From the NCBI GenBank assembly GCA_042093735.1, contig JBELEM010000036.1:1-15664 (forward strand): a stretch of DNA of 15,664 bases, in the 5' to 3' direction. The notes below the pieces were generated by a model, which had not been told where the DNA came from, ran no database searches, and worked only from the letters and a program-made list of their open reading frames with translations. Below are positions 1-6,035 of this stretch, one piece after another. Every line of letters starts with the position of its first letter. The first letter of the stretch is position 1. The translations under genes were made by a program, and so were the position numbers. Source of the stretch: Hellea sp042093735. GTDB taxonomy: Bacteria > Pseudomonadota > Alphaproteobacteria > Caulobacterales > Maricaulaceae.

Positions 1-1443
1 GAAGATCATGACGAAGATCATGGTGAAGAACGCGAAGGAGAAATGAGAGACCGACTTGAAAACTCATTTACAAAAACTGCTTCTTTAACAGGGGGTTTAT
101 CTTACATATCCGATAAAGGCTTTATAGGCATATCAGTTCACCAACTTGATAGTGAATATGGTATACCAGGTGGCCATGAGCATGGTCATCATGAAGATGA
201 AGATCACGATGAGGATCATGATGAGGATCACGATGAGGATCATGACGAAGATCATGACGATGACCATGATGAAGAGGAAGAACTAGTTTCTATTGACCTT
301 AAGCAAACACGCATTGATCTAAATGCAGTAAAGGAGCTTGGTGGATTCTTCGAAAGAGTACAGTTGTTTGCGGGATATGCAGATTATGAACACACGGAGC
401 TTGAAGGCGATGAGATCGGTACCGTTTTTGCTAATGAGGGACTGGAAGCACGTCTTGAGTTAGTTCAAACAGAAGAAAATGGTCGTAAAGGCGCAACTGG
501 AGTCCATATTCGAAAAAGCGATTTCAGCGCAATAGGAGCAGAAGCATTCGTACCTCAAACTGATACACGTGAAATTGCTATCTACACATTCCAAGAGCAA
601 TCCTATGATAATTTACATCTCAGAGGCGCGATGCGTTATGAAAATAATCGAATTGTGTCAGAAGCATTAAACCAGAAAAAATCTTATGGCTTATTTAGTG
701 TTTCCGCAGGCAGTGATTATCATTTTAACAGTCAAAATAGATTAGGGTTAACTGCCTTTAGAACAGAAAGGGCGCCTACAAGCGAAGAATTATATTCTAA
801 CGGCCCCCACCTAGCTACTGATACTTATGATGTTGGCAATGCCAATCTTGACAAAGAAGTAGCATTGGGTGTTGAATTAGCATATCGTTTTAAGGCTGAT
901 AATTACTTCTTAACCGCGAATGCATTTATCACAGACTATCAGGATTATATCTATAAAGATATGCTTACAGATCAAATGATCGATGGTCTTGATGTGTATA
1001 ATATATTAAGTTCCGATGCAGTGTTCAAAGGTGGAGAGATACAGGGCGCATACACATTTGAGGATATTAACAATGTTTCCGTCTCAATTGATGGGCTCGT
1101 TGAGTATGTACGCGCTAAGACAACGGCAGGAAACCTACCACGTGTTGCGCCGTTATCATTCTTGGTTGGAGCAGATGCTAAATGGGAAAACTTTAAATTA
1201 CGTACTGAATTAGATTATTCAGATAAACAAAATAAGTTATCTTCTTATGAGCTACCGACAGAGAGCTTTGCTCAAGTAAATGCATTTTTAACTTGGACTC
1301 CTGAAGTTAATCAAAATATTAAATTTAAGCTTTCAGCTTTAAATTTATTTGATGAAGAAGCCAGACAGCATTCATCCTATCTTAAGGATGTAGTGCCGTT
1401 ACCAGGAAGAAATTTCCGCTTCTCCATTAAAGCGGCATTTTAA
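1..1443 (+). CDS. ZnuD-like TonB-dependent outer-membrane receptor, C-terminal part (5' truncated)
   Basis: This reading frame is open from base 1, so the true start lies outside the window and the ATG at 43 is internal. It encodes about 480 residues of an outer-membrane beta-barrel ending in Phe, as such barrels usually do. Late motifs fit the zinc-receptor branch of TonB-dependent transporters: ERAPTSEELYSNGPH (about 775-819) and NLFDEEARQHSSYLKD near the C-terminus. Two His/acid-rich stretches are visible. One is at the cut edge (EDHDEDHGEERE, bases 1-36) and a longer one, with repeated HDED units, is at about 175-282. Such loops in ZnuD-type receptors are thought to capture zinc, so zinc is the likely substrate, though copper or nickel cannot be excluded. 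The plug domain and TonB box are not in the window. A MerC-family gene follows 74 bp downstream on the same strand, suggesting a metal-uptake unit. Family is confident, substrate is inferred. Confidence 0.9.
   Translation, partial: EDHDEDHGEEREGEMRDRLENSFTKTASLTGGLSYISDKGFIGISVHQLDSEYGIPGGHEHGHHEDEDHDEDHDEDHDEDHDEDHDDDHDEEEELVSIDLKQTRIDLNAVKELGGFFERVQLFAGYADYEHTELEGDEIGTVFANEGLEARLELVQTEENGRKGATGVHIRKSDFSAIGAEAFVPQTDTREIAIYTFQEQSYDNLHLRGAMRYENNRIVSEALNQKKSYGLFSVSAGSDYHFNSQNRLGLTAFRTERAPTSEELYSNGPHLATDTYDVGNANLDKEVALGVELAYRFKADNYFLTANAFITDYQDYIYKDMLTDQMIDGLDVYNILSSDAVFKGGEIQGAYTFEDINNVSVSIDGLVEYVRAKTTAGNLPRVAPLSFLVGADAKWENFKLRTELDYSDKQNKLSSYELPTESFAQVNAFLTWTPEVNQNIKFKLSALNLFDEEARQHSSYLKDVVPLPGRNFRFSIKAAF
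205..264 (+). repeat. 12-bp tandem repeat coding HDED units
   Basis: Five consecutive 12-base units of the form CAY-GAY-GAR-GAY lie inside the receptor gene. They encode HDED four times and then HDDD, continuing into HDEEEE. Units differ mainly at third codon positions (cac/cat, gat/gac, gag/gaa), so the protein pattern is conserved better than the DNA. The same motif appears at the left edge of the window (bases 4-21). Length variation between strains is plausible. Confidence 0.85.
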
Positions 1444-1453
1444 GAAATTAATT

Positions 1454-1490
1454 TTATCCCCGTGTAAAATGGATATTTGCACGGGGATAA
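1454..1490. other. Strong hairpin between receptor and MerC genes
   Basis: A GC-rich inverted repeat (TTATCCCCGTG at 1454-1464, CACGGGGATAA at 1480-1490) extends inward through a G-T wobble and three A-T pairs to a 15-bp stem with a 7-base loop. It begins 11 bases after the receptor stop codon. No T-run follows on either strand, so it is not a classic intrinsic terminator. It could protect the 3' end of the receptor mRNA, weaken read-through into the MerC gene, or bind a regulator. The stem is certain, the role unknown. Confidence 0.6.
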
Positions 1491-1517
1491 TAAAAATAGT
1501 AGGCTGTAGAGGCTATC

Positions 1518-1919
1518 ATGATTAAGACACAATTAACATCCGACAAAGTAGCCATTAGTCTATCATTGGTTTGCGTACTGCACTGCTTTTTTGTACCTTC
1601 TTTTATTATTTTAACTCCAAGTTTTATGTCATTTACTTTAGGGAACGAGTTCATACACAAACTAATCGTTATAATTGCAGTTCCTGTAAGTTCGTACGCT
1701 TTAATATTGGGGTATAAAAATCACAAGACAGCTTCATATCTTCCCGCTGGAATCTTGGGATTATTGGCAATTATTTTTGCTGTAGTTTTAGGGGAGGAAA
1801 TTTTAGGTGAGACTATTGAGAGAGGCTTAACTTTAACAGGATCAATTTTAATAGCTTTAGCCCACTATAAAAATTATCAGAATTGTAAGCAATTAAACTG
1901 CTCGTGTCACGAGGACTAA
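1518..1919 (+). CDS. MerC-family small membrane protein, putative metal handling
   Basis: This 133-residue protein is mostly hydrophobic, with about four predicted membrane helices. It carries a CVLHC motif in the first helix (Cys19, His22, Cys23), the Cys pair expected of the MerC family. The C-terminal tail is Cys/His-rich (His116, Cys123, Cys128, Cys130, His131). MerC proteins move mercuric ion across the inner membrane in mer operons. No merR, merA, merT or merP is present here, and the gene sits directly behind a zinc-type TonB receptor. A role in uptake or sensing of zinc or a similar soft metal is therefore more likely than mercury resistance. A weak Shine-Dalgarno (AGAGG) lies upstream of the ATG. 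It may share the receptor's transcript, although a hairpin separates them. Family assignment is fairly good, the metal is not determined. Confidence 0.75.
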   Translation: MIKTQLTSDKVAISLSLVCVLHCFFVPSFIILTPSFMSFTLGNEFIHKLIVIIAVPVSSYALILGYKNHKTASYLPAGILGLLAIIFAVVLGEEILGETIERGLTLTGSILIALAHYKNYQNCKQLNCSCHED

Positions 1920-1954
1920 AAAAACAATCCTTCGAGTGATTAATCTACCACTCG
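1918..1954 (-). terminator. Possible terminator of the GH5 transcript
   Basis: A 6-bp stem (CGAGTG at 1933-1938 with CACTCG at 1949-1954, 10-base loop) overlaps the end of the glycosidase gene. On the - strand it is followed, after an 8-base gap, by a run of seven Ts (complement of 1918-1924). The gap is longer than in a typical intrinsic terminator, so confidence is low. On the + strand it lies just behind the MerC stop codon but has no T-run. Confidence 0.35.
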
Positions 1955-2970
1955 CGTATTATCTTTTGTACAAGTTTTCCAGAAGAAGTTAAATCTTGTG
2001 ATCTCCATGGTCCACCAGGGTCAGCTCCTTTTGTCAAGATAGAGGCTGCCTCATTTTTATCACTTACTGCCCAGTTCAAATGAGTTAGATTATATTTCCT
2101 AATAAATCGCATCCACTCAAGCGTTGACTCCTCATCCATAAAACCATCTCCATCATAGGATACTGTACCCCACTCTGATATAATAAGAGGCAGTCCTTTA
2201 CTTATCGCGTATTCAGCTTTTTCACGAAGTTCGTTTTTATGAGAAGCTGCATAAAAGTGCAAAGCGTATAGTAAATTATGCTGGTCAAGTATGGGGTTAT
2301 CAGCAGCAAGGTCAACATCTTGGCTCCAACTTGGAGTGCCAACAATTATCAGATTATCAGGGTCTATTTTGCGGATGGCATTGATAACATTTTCAGAATA
2401 GGGTTTAACTGTTAATTCCCATGAGACATCACTCAGAGGCTCATTATAAATCTCATATATTAGATTAGGTGTGTTCCCATATTTTTCTGCTATGAAAGTA
2501 AAAAACTCTATAGCTGCGTCTAAATTTTGTTCTGCTTGGTGCGAATGCCAATCAACTATGACATAAATTTCATTAGCTATTGCCGCATCGATTACGCTTG
2601 TTACTCGGTCAAGATTAGCTTTTTTTTTCTCTAAATAGCTACCAGTACCCTGCGCTCCCATTGCAATACGAATTATGCCAGCCCTCCAATCTTTTGCAAA
2701 TGAAGCAATAGCTTCTGAATTATAAAATCGTTCTTGCCCCCACCCCGTGTTGGACCAAAATAAACTTACTCCTGCCAAAGATATGACTTCTTTTTTAACA
2801 TCACGAATAAATGTACCATCGACGGATAGCTGCCCATGGTGGGCAACTGGAGAAGATTTTTGGGATTTAAAAGATGCTTCTAAGTGATGTGAATTAATAT
2901 CTTCAGCATAAGAAAGGCTAGAAGATGCAGCTATCATAATCACATAGGTTATAAAAAGCTGCATTCGCAT
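1945..2970 (-). CDS. Secreted glycoside hydrolase family 5 (cellulase-like)
   Basis: This gene encodes an exported glycosidase of about 341 residues. GH5 enzymes cleave beta-1,4 glucans or related polysaccharides by a retaining mechanism with two glutamates. Both are visible: the acid/base in YNEP (Glu177 counted from the chosen start) and the nucleophile in SEWG (Glu266). Other family landmarks are RIAMG, VDWHSH and ALHFYAASH. The layout resembles subfamily GH5_2 endoglucanases. The start chosen is the ATG at 2970, giving a clean signal peptide (MRMQLFITYVIMIAASSS...SYA). A TTG at 3006 would add 12 residues ahead of the signal and has no better ribosome site. No carbohydrate-binding or anchoring domain is seen. 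It follows the SnoaL-like lipoprotein gene by about 50 bp and is probably cotranscribed with it. A run of nine As in the coding strand (2620-2628) encodes Lys-Lys-Lys. Substrate may be cellulose, beta-glucan or an algal polysaccharide. Confidence 0.88.
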   Translation of the reverse strand: MRMQLFITYVIMIAASSSLSYAEDINSHHLEASFKSQKSSPVAHHGQLSVDGTFIRDVKKEVISLAGVSLFWSNTGWGQERFYNSEAIASFAKDWRAGIIRIAMGAQGTGSYLEKKKANLDRVTSVIDAAIANEIYVIVDWHSHQAEQNLDAAIEFFTFIAEKYGNTPNLIYEIYNEPLSDVSWELTVKPYSENVINAIRKIDPDNLIIVGTPSWSQDVDLAADNPILDQHNLLYALHFYAASHKNELREKAEYAISKGLPLIISEWGTVSYDGDGFMDEESTLEWMRFIRKYNLTHLNWAVSDKNEAASILTKGADPGGPWRSQDLTSSGKLVQKIIREW

Positions 2971-3020
2971 TTTAAGTTCTGAAATATATATACGGCCTAT
3001 ATTCAAAGGTTAGGTAGAGA

Positions 3021-3527
3021 CTATTCTGTAGAAACTTTTTTTGCACTTTTCATCATAAAATGTGTGTCATCAAAAACCTGAAACTTTACATACTTACCAT
3101 TTTCAATAACAGCCATATGTAGAGAGTCGCTTACTTGACCACCTGTTGTCATTTTAGTTCTGATAAAAACGGTATTACCAGAAGCATGATACGAGATAGG
3201 CTCAACCTTAAAATCTGGCCAATATTCTGCTATTGGAGAAAATACATTTTTTATAACATCTTCTGGGCCTACATATGTACCGCCATAAGGGAAGCCTTTA
3301 GGCATAGTCCATACTGCATCATCAGCTTGTGTGAGCGCCCACGCCTCCATATCATTTACTTTAAAAGCATCATACCCTAACTTTGCGTAAGCAATTAAAT
3401 TTTCACTACTTACGACATCAGGTGTAATCACAGCATCTTGTGCTGTCTGGTTAGAATTAACGGAGCATCCCATAAGAACCATTCCCGCAAATGTTAAAGC
3501 AGTAAACTTAACTAAACTATTAATCAT
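3021..3527 (-). CDS. SnoaL/NTF2-like lipoprotein
   Basis: This 168-residue protein has a lipoprotein signal: a short hydrophobic stretch ending in the lipobox LMGC, with the lipidated Cys at residue 21. Outer-membrane or periplasmic anchoring is expected. The rest resembles a SnoaL-like NTF2-fold domain: an N-terminal helix (YAKLGYDAFKVNDMEAW), then a pattern like VWTMPKGFPYGGTYVG and VFIRTKMTTGG. Proteins with this fold can be small enzymes or ligand-binding modules and the active residues cannot be assigned here. The ATG at 3527 is fixed by a near-perfect Shine-Dalgarno (GGAGG, 3533-3537) 5 bases upstream. A TTG at 3539 lies upstream of that site and is not credible. The gene precedes the GH5 glycosidase on the same strand, so it may help process or bind the glycosidase products. 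That link is only contextual. Confidence 0.78.
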   Translation of the reverse strand: MINSLVKFTALTFAGMVLMGCSVNSNQTAQDAVITPDVVSSENLIAYAKLGYDAFKVNDMEAWALTQADDAVWTMPKGFPYGGTYVGPEDVIKNVFSPIAEYWPDFKVEPISYHASGNTVFIRTKMTTGGQVSDSLHMAVIENGKYVKFQVFDDTHFMMKSAKKVSTE

Positions 3528-3559
3528 TATTTCCTCCAAAAATCGAACTAGACCTTACC

Positions 3560-3587
3560 TCAATACATTAAAAAACTCTTATTGCAA
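3560..3587 (-). promoter_or_regulatory. Putative promoter for the lipoprotein-GH5 pair
   Basis: Reading the - strand, TTGCAA (3587-3582) is followed after 16 bases by TATTGA (3565-3560). This would start transcription near 3552, giving a leader of about 25 bases with the GGAGG ribosome site inside it. The -10 match is mediocre. Confidence 0.4.
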
Positions 3588-3596
3588 AACCTTAAA

Positions 3597-3611
3597 TGAG
3601 AACCGCTCTCA
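3597..3611. promoter_or_regulatory. Inverted repeat, candidate operator (Fur-like)
   Basis: TGAGA-N5-TCTCA is a perfect 15-base dyad. It lies between the -35 elements of the two proposed divergent promoters. Its outer half-sites match the TGAGAAT-N-ATTCTCA form of the 7-1-7 Fur box, but the centre does not. It could serve Fur or another dimeric regulator controlling both sides. Confidence 0.45.
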
Positions 3612-3617
3612 AAGTAA

Positions 3618-3646
3618 TTGACAATTTATTTTGACTGTACTTAAAT
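3618..3646 (+). promoter_or_regulatory. Putative promoter for the small membrane protein gene
   Basis: A consensus -35 TTGACA (3618-3623) is followed by a 17-base spacer and TTAAAT (3641-3646). Transcription would begin near 3653, inside the second inverted repeat, about 40 bases ahead of the start codon. The geometry is good and the -10 matches at four of six positions. Confidence 0.5.
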
Positions 3647-3651
3647 TAAGT

Positions 3652-3667
3652 ATGAGAATTTACTCAT
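3652..3667. promoter_or_regulatory. Second inverted repeat over the predicted transcription start
   Basis: ATGAG-N6-CTCAT is a 16-base dyad sharing the TGAGAA core with the dyad 55 bases upstream but with a different spacer. It covers the expected start of transcription, where a bound repressor would block initiation. The regulator is unknown. Confidence 0.35.
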
Positions 3668-3693
3668 TATATCTTTAAATTTAGGGGAAAATT

Positions 3694-4107
3694 ATGGAAA
3701 ATTTACTCGAATATCAAACATTAAGTATGTTCGGTACATACAGTATAGCTTTTGCGCTCAGGGCAATTGGAAGCATATTGGCTATCTGGCTTGCACTTCG
3801 TGTGGCAAACAATATTCGCATGTCAAACGATAGCAATGTAATTAGCAAACTATTAGGTTCTGCTTTTGGCATCTTAGTTATGTATGGAGTATTATATTGG
3901 CAAATGGCTTATATAACAATTCGGGCTAATACAGCTAACGGCCTGAAAGCTATGAGTGAAGGCGGAATGCAGCTAACTCCTGGTAGCGAACAATTTTTAG
4001 CTAATTTTGCAACAGATGCAGTATCACTTCCAATACCGGTAGCTATTTTTGATTTAGTTATTATAGCAATGATCTTACTACAAATTTGGATGCCTAAAAA
4101 AGCATAA
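3694..4107 (+). CDS. Unrecognised small membrane protein with three predicted helices
   Basis: I do not recognise this 137-residue protein. It has three clear hydrophobic segments, at about residues 14-37, 51-74 and 106-132. A hydrophilic loop with Asn/Thr/Gly-rich sequence and the motif GGMQLTPGSEQF lies between the second and third. The C-terminus is short and basic (MPKKA). No signal peptide, cysteine or metal motif is present. The ATG is preceded by AGGGG, a usable ribosome site. The gene is a single transcription unit: it has its own consensus-like promoter with two inverted repeats upstream, and a strong intrinsic terminator begins 12 bases after the stop. It diverges from the lipoprotein/glycosidase pair, so they may share regulation. 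A family defined only as an uncharacterised membrane protein is likely. Confidence 0.7.
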   Translation: MENLLEYQTLSMFGTYSIAFALRAIGSILAIWLALRVANNIRMSNDSNVISKLLGSAFGILVMYGVLYWQMAYITIRANTANGLKAMSEGGMQLTPGSEQFLANFATDAVSLPIPVAIFDLVIIAMILLQIWMPKKA

Positions 4108-4118
4108 ATAACAATTCT

Positions 4119-4145
4119 AAAACGCCGTATAATACGGCGTTTTTT
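4119..4145 (+). terminator. Intrinsic terminator after the small membrane protein gene
   Basis: AAAACGCCGTAT at 4119-4130 pairs with ATACGGCGTTTT at 4132-4143. The working hairpin has a CGCCG/CGGCG core, a short AT loop and an immediate T-run. It should separate this gene from the ABC importer downstream. Confidence 0.88.
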
Positions 4146-4162
4146 ATTTAAAGTTAATTTCT

Positions 4163-4181
4163 ATTTATACTTTGTATAAAT
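4163..4181. promoter_or_regulatory. AT-rich palindrome upstream of the ABC importer
   Basis: ATTTATAC-TTT-GTATAAAT is a perfect 8-bp dyad around a 3-base centre. Its right end overlaps the in-frame ATG at 4180, arguing that this ATG is not used for translation. It contains -10-like sequences (TATACT, TATAAA). It may be an operator or simply AT-rich promoter DNA. Confidence 0.4.
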
Positions 4182-4206
4182 GAACTTAAATGCATCAAGT
4201 ATCTCG

Positions 4207-4235
4207 TTGCACCTTTGCGATTTAAACCATAGAAT
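4207..4235 (+). promoter_or_regulatory. Putative promoter abutting the binding-protein start
   Basis: TTGCAC (4207-4212), a 17-base spacer and TAGAAT (4230-4235) form a good sigma-70-type promoter. The predicted first transcribed base falls at about 4242, essentially at the ATG at 4243, so the mRNA would be leaderless. Confidence 0.45.
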
Positions 4236-4242
4236 CAAGGTT

Positions 4243-5076
4243 ATGGTCTTTCACATTATAAACATAACCAAGACTTTCTATTCTATTTTTTTTATCTATC
4301 TTACAATTGTGCTTTCTCTAACCATCGAGACAAAAGCGATGGAAATTAAGTCTGTAGCTAGTACATCGCTCTGTGGTGATACATTTATTCTCGAACTTGC
4401 ACCTAAGCATATCAGTCACCTTTCATGGCAATCTAGAAGCCTTTTATCTATTGCTAATGAAAAACAAAAAAAGCTTCCTCAAGTTTGGAATGATACTGAG
4501 ACTCTCATAAATTCCGGTGCTTCTCATATTTTATTTGGCCCCGGCGAAACTAATGATAATGTTTTACCTAATATCCAAAAAATAGAATTAAAATGGGGAG
4601 AAGGCTTAGAGACCATAAGGTCTAATGCTGAACTTATAATTAAATCCTTAGGGTTAGAGGGAAATATATTAGATAATTGGGAGGAACGAATAAAGAGCCT
4701 TCAAAAAAAAGCAGAAACCCGTGAAATTAAACCAAAGGTTTTATATTTATCTCGTTCAGGTAGCTCTGCTGGTTCAAATACCTTTGTAGATGAAGCTATA
4801 AAGTCAGCAGGTGGTCTGAATGTTGTCAAACAAACTGGTTGGTACAAACCAGATGCTGAACAGCTGATAAAATATACACCCGACCTTATTATAACAAGCT
4901 ATTTCGATAATGGTTATGAATCGGTTGAGGCAGTTGCAATTAGAAATAAAGTTATAAAACGTTTTATTTATTCCCACCCTATTGTCGAAATAGAGGGTGG
5001 ATTATGGCCCTGCGCTGGCCCTGGCCTTATTAAGGCTGCTGAGAAAATATCGATAGCATTGGATAGTCTACCATGA
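4243..5076 (+). CDS. Periplasmic binding protein of an iron-siderophore/haem/cobalamin-type ABC importer
   Basis: This protein of about 277 residues belongs to the helical-backbone binding-protein class (BtuF/FepB-like). Such proteins capture metal chelates in the periplasm and deliver them to a FecCD-type permease. Supporting features are a signal peptide (FYSIFFIYLTIVLSL..TKA), a first lobe ending around ILFGPGETND, a long linker helix, and a second lobe with YTPDLIITSYFDNG and the terminal GGLWPCAGPGLIKAAE pattern. The frame is open to an ATG at 4180, but the extra 21 residues are polar and unlike a signal, and that ATG lies in a palindrome. The ATG at 4243 is preferred; AAGG lies only two bases before it, too close for a normal ribosome site. 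The stop overlaps the permease start (ATGA at 5073-5076). The ligand cannot be read from the sequence. Confidence 0.82.
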   Translation: MVFHIINITKTFYSIFFIYLTIVLSLTIETKAMEIKSVASTSLCGDTFILELAPKHISHLSWQSRSLLSIANEKQKKLPQVWNDTETLINSGASHILFGPGETNDNVLPNIQKIELKWGEGLETIRSNAELIIKSLGLEGNILDNWEERIKSLQKKAETREIKPKVLYLSRSGSSAGSNTFVDEAIKSAGGLNVVKQTGWYKPDAEQLIKYTPDLIITSYFDNGYESVEAVAIRNKVIKRFIYSHPIVEIEGGLWPCAGPGLIKAAEKISIALDSLP

Positions 5077-6035
5077 AGCTTACTATCTTAATCATATGCA
5101 CACTTAGCTGTGTTATTTTTTCATTATTCATAGGCACGGTAGACTTATCTTTTATAGACGTATTAAAAGCACTTCTCGGACGTGGGACTGACACTAATGC
5201 TATTATAGTGAGAGAGTTAAGGCTACCGAGATCACTTACTGGAGCAGTTATTGGAGCTGGCCTTGGTGCCTCGGGAGCAGCCTTACAGGGTTATACTCGT
5301 AATCCCTTAGCTGCTCCAGGAATTCTTGGGTTTACAGCCTGCGCTGCTCTAGGGGCAGTTATAGCATTATATTTTGGCTTTTATAAGTGGATTCCATTAG
5401 CAGCCTTATCTGGGACAGCGATAGGTGCATTTCTAATTTTAAAAATTTCAGGTAATCGCAAAAGTGCCTCAACTCTAATTTTAGCTGGAGTGGGTATAAG
5501 TGCCTTAGCTACAGCACTCACTGGGCTTACCATGAATTTCTCTCCAAACCCATGGGCTCTATCAGAAATGGTTTATTGGCTAATGGGTTCCCTCAGTGAC
5601 TCTCAATTTGTAGACTTATTAATATGTGCTCCTCTTACAATTATCGGTATACTAATGCTAACTCTAATCGGCCCTGATTTAAAAACTTTAAGTCTTGGTG
5701 AAGAAACTGCTGTTTCTTTAGGGGTTTCGCTTGGCAGGTTACGCGCCATACTCATTATTGGAACAGCTCTATGTGTTGGAAGTGGCGTAGCAATAGCAGG
5801 AGCAATCGGCTTCATAGGTCTTTTCATTCCTCATATTATTAGACTTATATTTGGTTCAGACCCTATTAAACTAATACCATTATCAGCAATTTCTGGGGCT
5901 GGATTTTTAGTTTTTGCTGATATAATTTCGCGTTTTCTCACAGGCCCGGGTACTCAACTTTATCTTGGTATACTAACTTCACTTATCGGGGTTCCCTTTT
6001 TCTTATATCTAGCGATTAAAGAGACCAAAGTATGA
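5073..6035 (+). CDS. FecCD/BtuC-family ABC transporter permease
   Basis: This 320-residue inner-membrane protein is almost entirely hydrophobic, consistent with the roughly ten helices of the FecCD/BtuC fold. Family landmarks are RELRLPRSL near residues 47-55, GAALQGYTRNPLAAPGILG at about 68-86, and the cytoplasmic coupling region GFIGLFIPHIIR at 246-257, which contacts the ATPase. As a homodimer it would form the path for a siderophore-iron, haem or cobalamin complex. Only one permease gene is present, as in BtuCDF-type systems. It starts at the ATG that overlaps the binding-protein stop by four bases and ends in the same kind of overlap with the ATPase, so the three subunits should be translated together. 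Confidence 0.93.
   Translation: MKLTILIICTLSCVIFSLFIGTVDLSFIDVLKALLGRGTDTNAIIVRELRLPRSLTGAVIGAGLGASGAALQGYTRNPLAAPGILGFTACAALGAVIALYFGFYKWIPLAALSGTAIGAFLILKISGNRKSASTLILAGVGISALATALTGLTMNFSPNPWALSEMVYWLMGSLSDSQFVDLLICAPLTIIGILMLTLIGPDLKTLSLGEETAVSLGVSLGRLRAILIIGTALCVGSGVAIAGAIGFIGLFIPHIIRLIFGSDPIKLIPLSAISGAGFLVFADIISRFLTGPGTQLYLGILTSLIGVPFFLYLAIKETKV

Noticed and set aside
43..45. ATG at 43 as the start of the TonB receptor
   Set aside because: The frame is open to base 1 with continuous His/acid-rich loop sequence, and a receptor beginning here would lack signal peptide, TonB box and plug.
205..264. Short direct repeats as a possible CRISPR or regulatory array
   Set aside because: The units are contiguous 12-mers without spacers, in frame within a coding region.
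1901..1913. Inverted repeat CTCGTG-T-CACGAG as a terminator
   Set aside because: It lies in the coding end of the MerC gene, has a one-base centre and no T-run follows.
1518..1919. Mercury-resistance operon
   Set aside because: Only a MerC-like gene is present; no regulator, reductase or periplasmic mercury protein is nearby.
4108..4242. Cobalamin riboswitch ahead of the BtuFCD-like importer
   Set aside because: The spacer is too short after subtracting the terminator, and no B12-box-like sequence was seen.
5603..5827. Open frame opposite the ABC permease
   Set aside because: It is a reverse-strand shadow of the permease, proline/serine-rich and without a ribosome site. The other short frames opposite sdaA, mmsA and moaA are the same kind of artefact.
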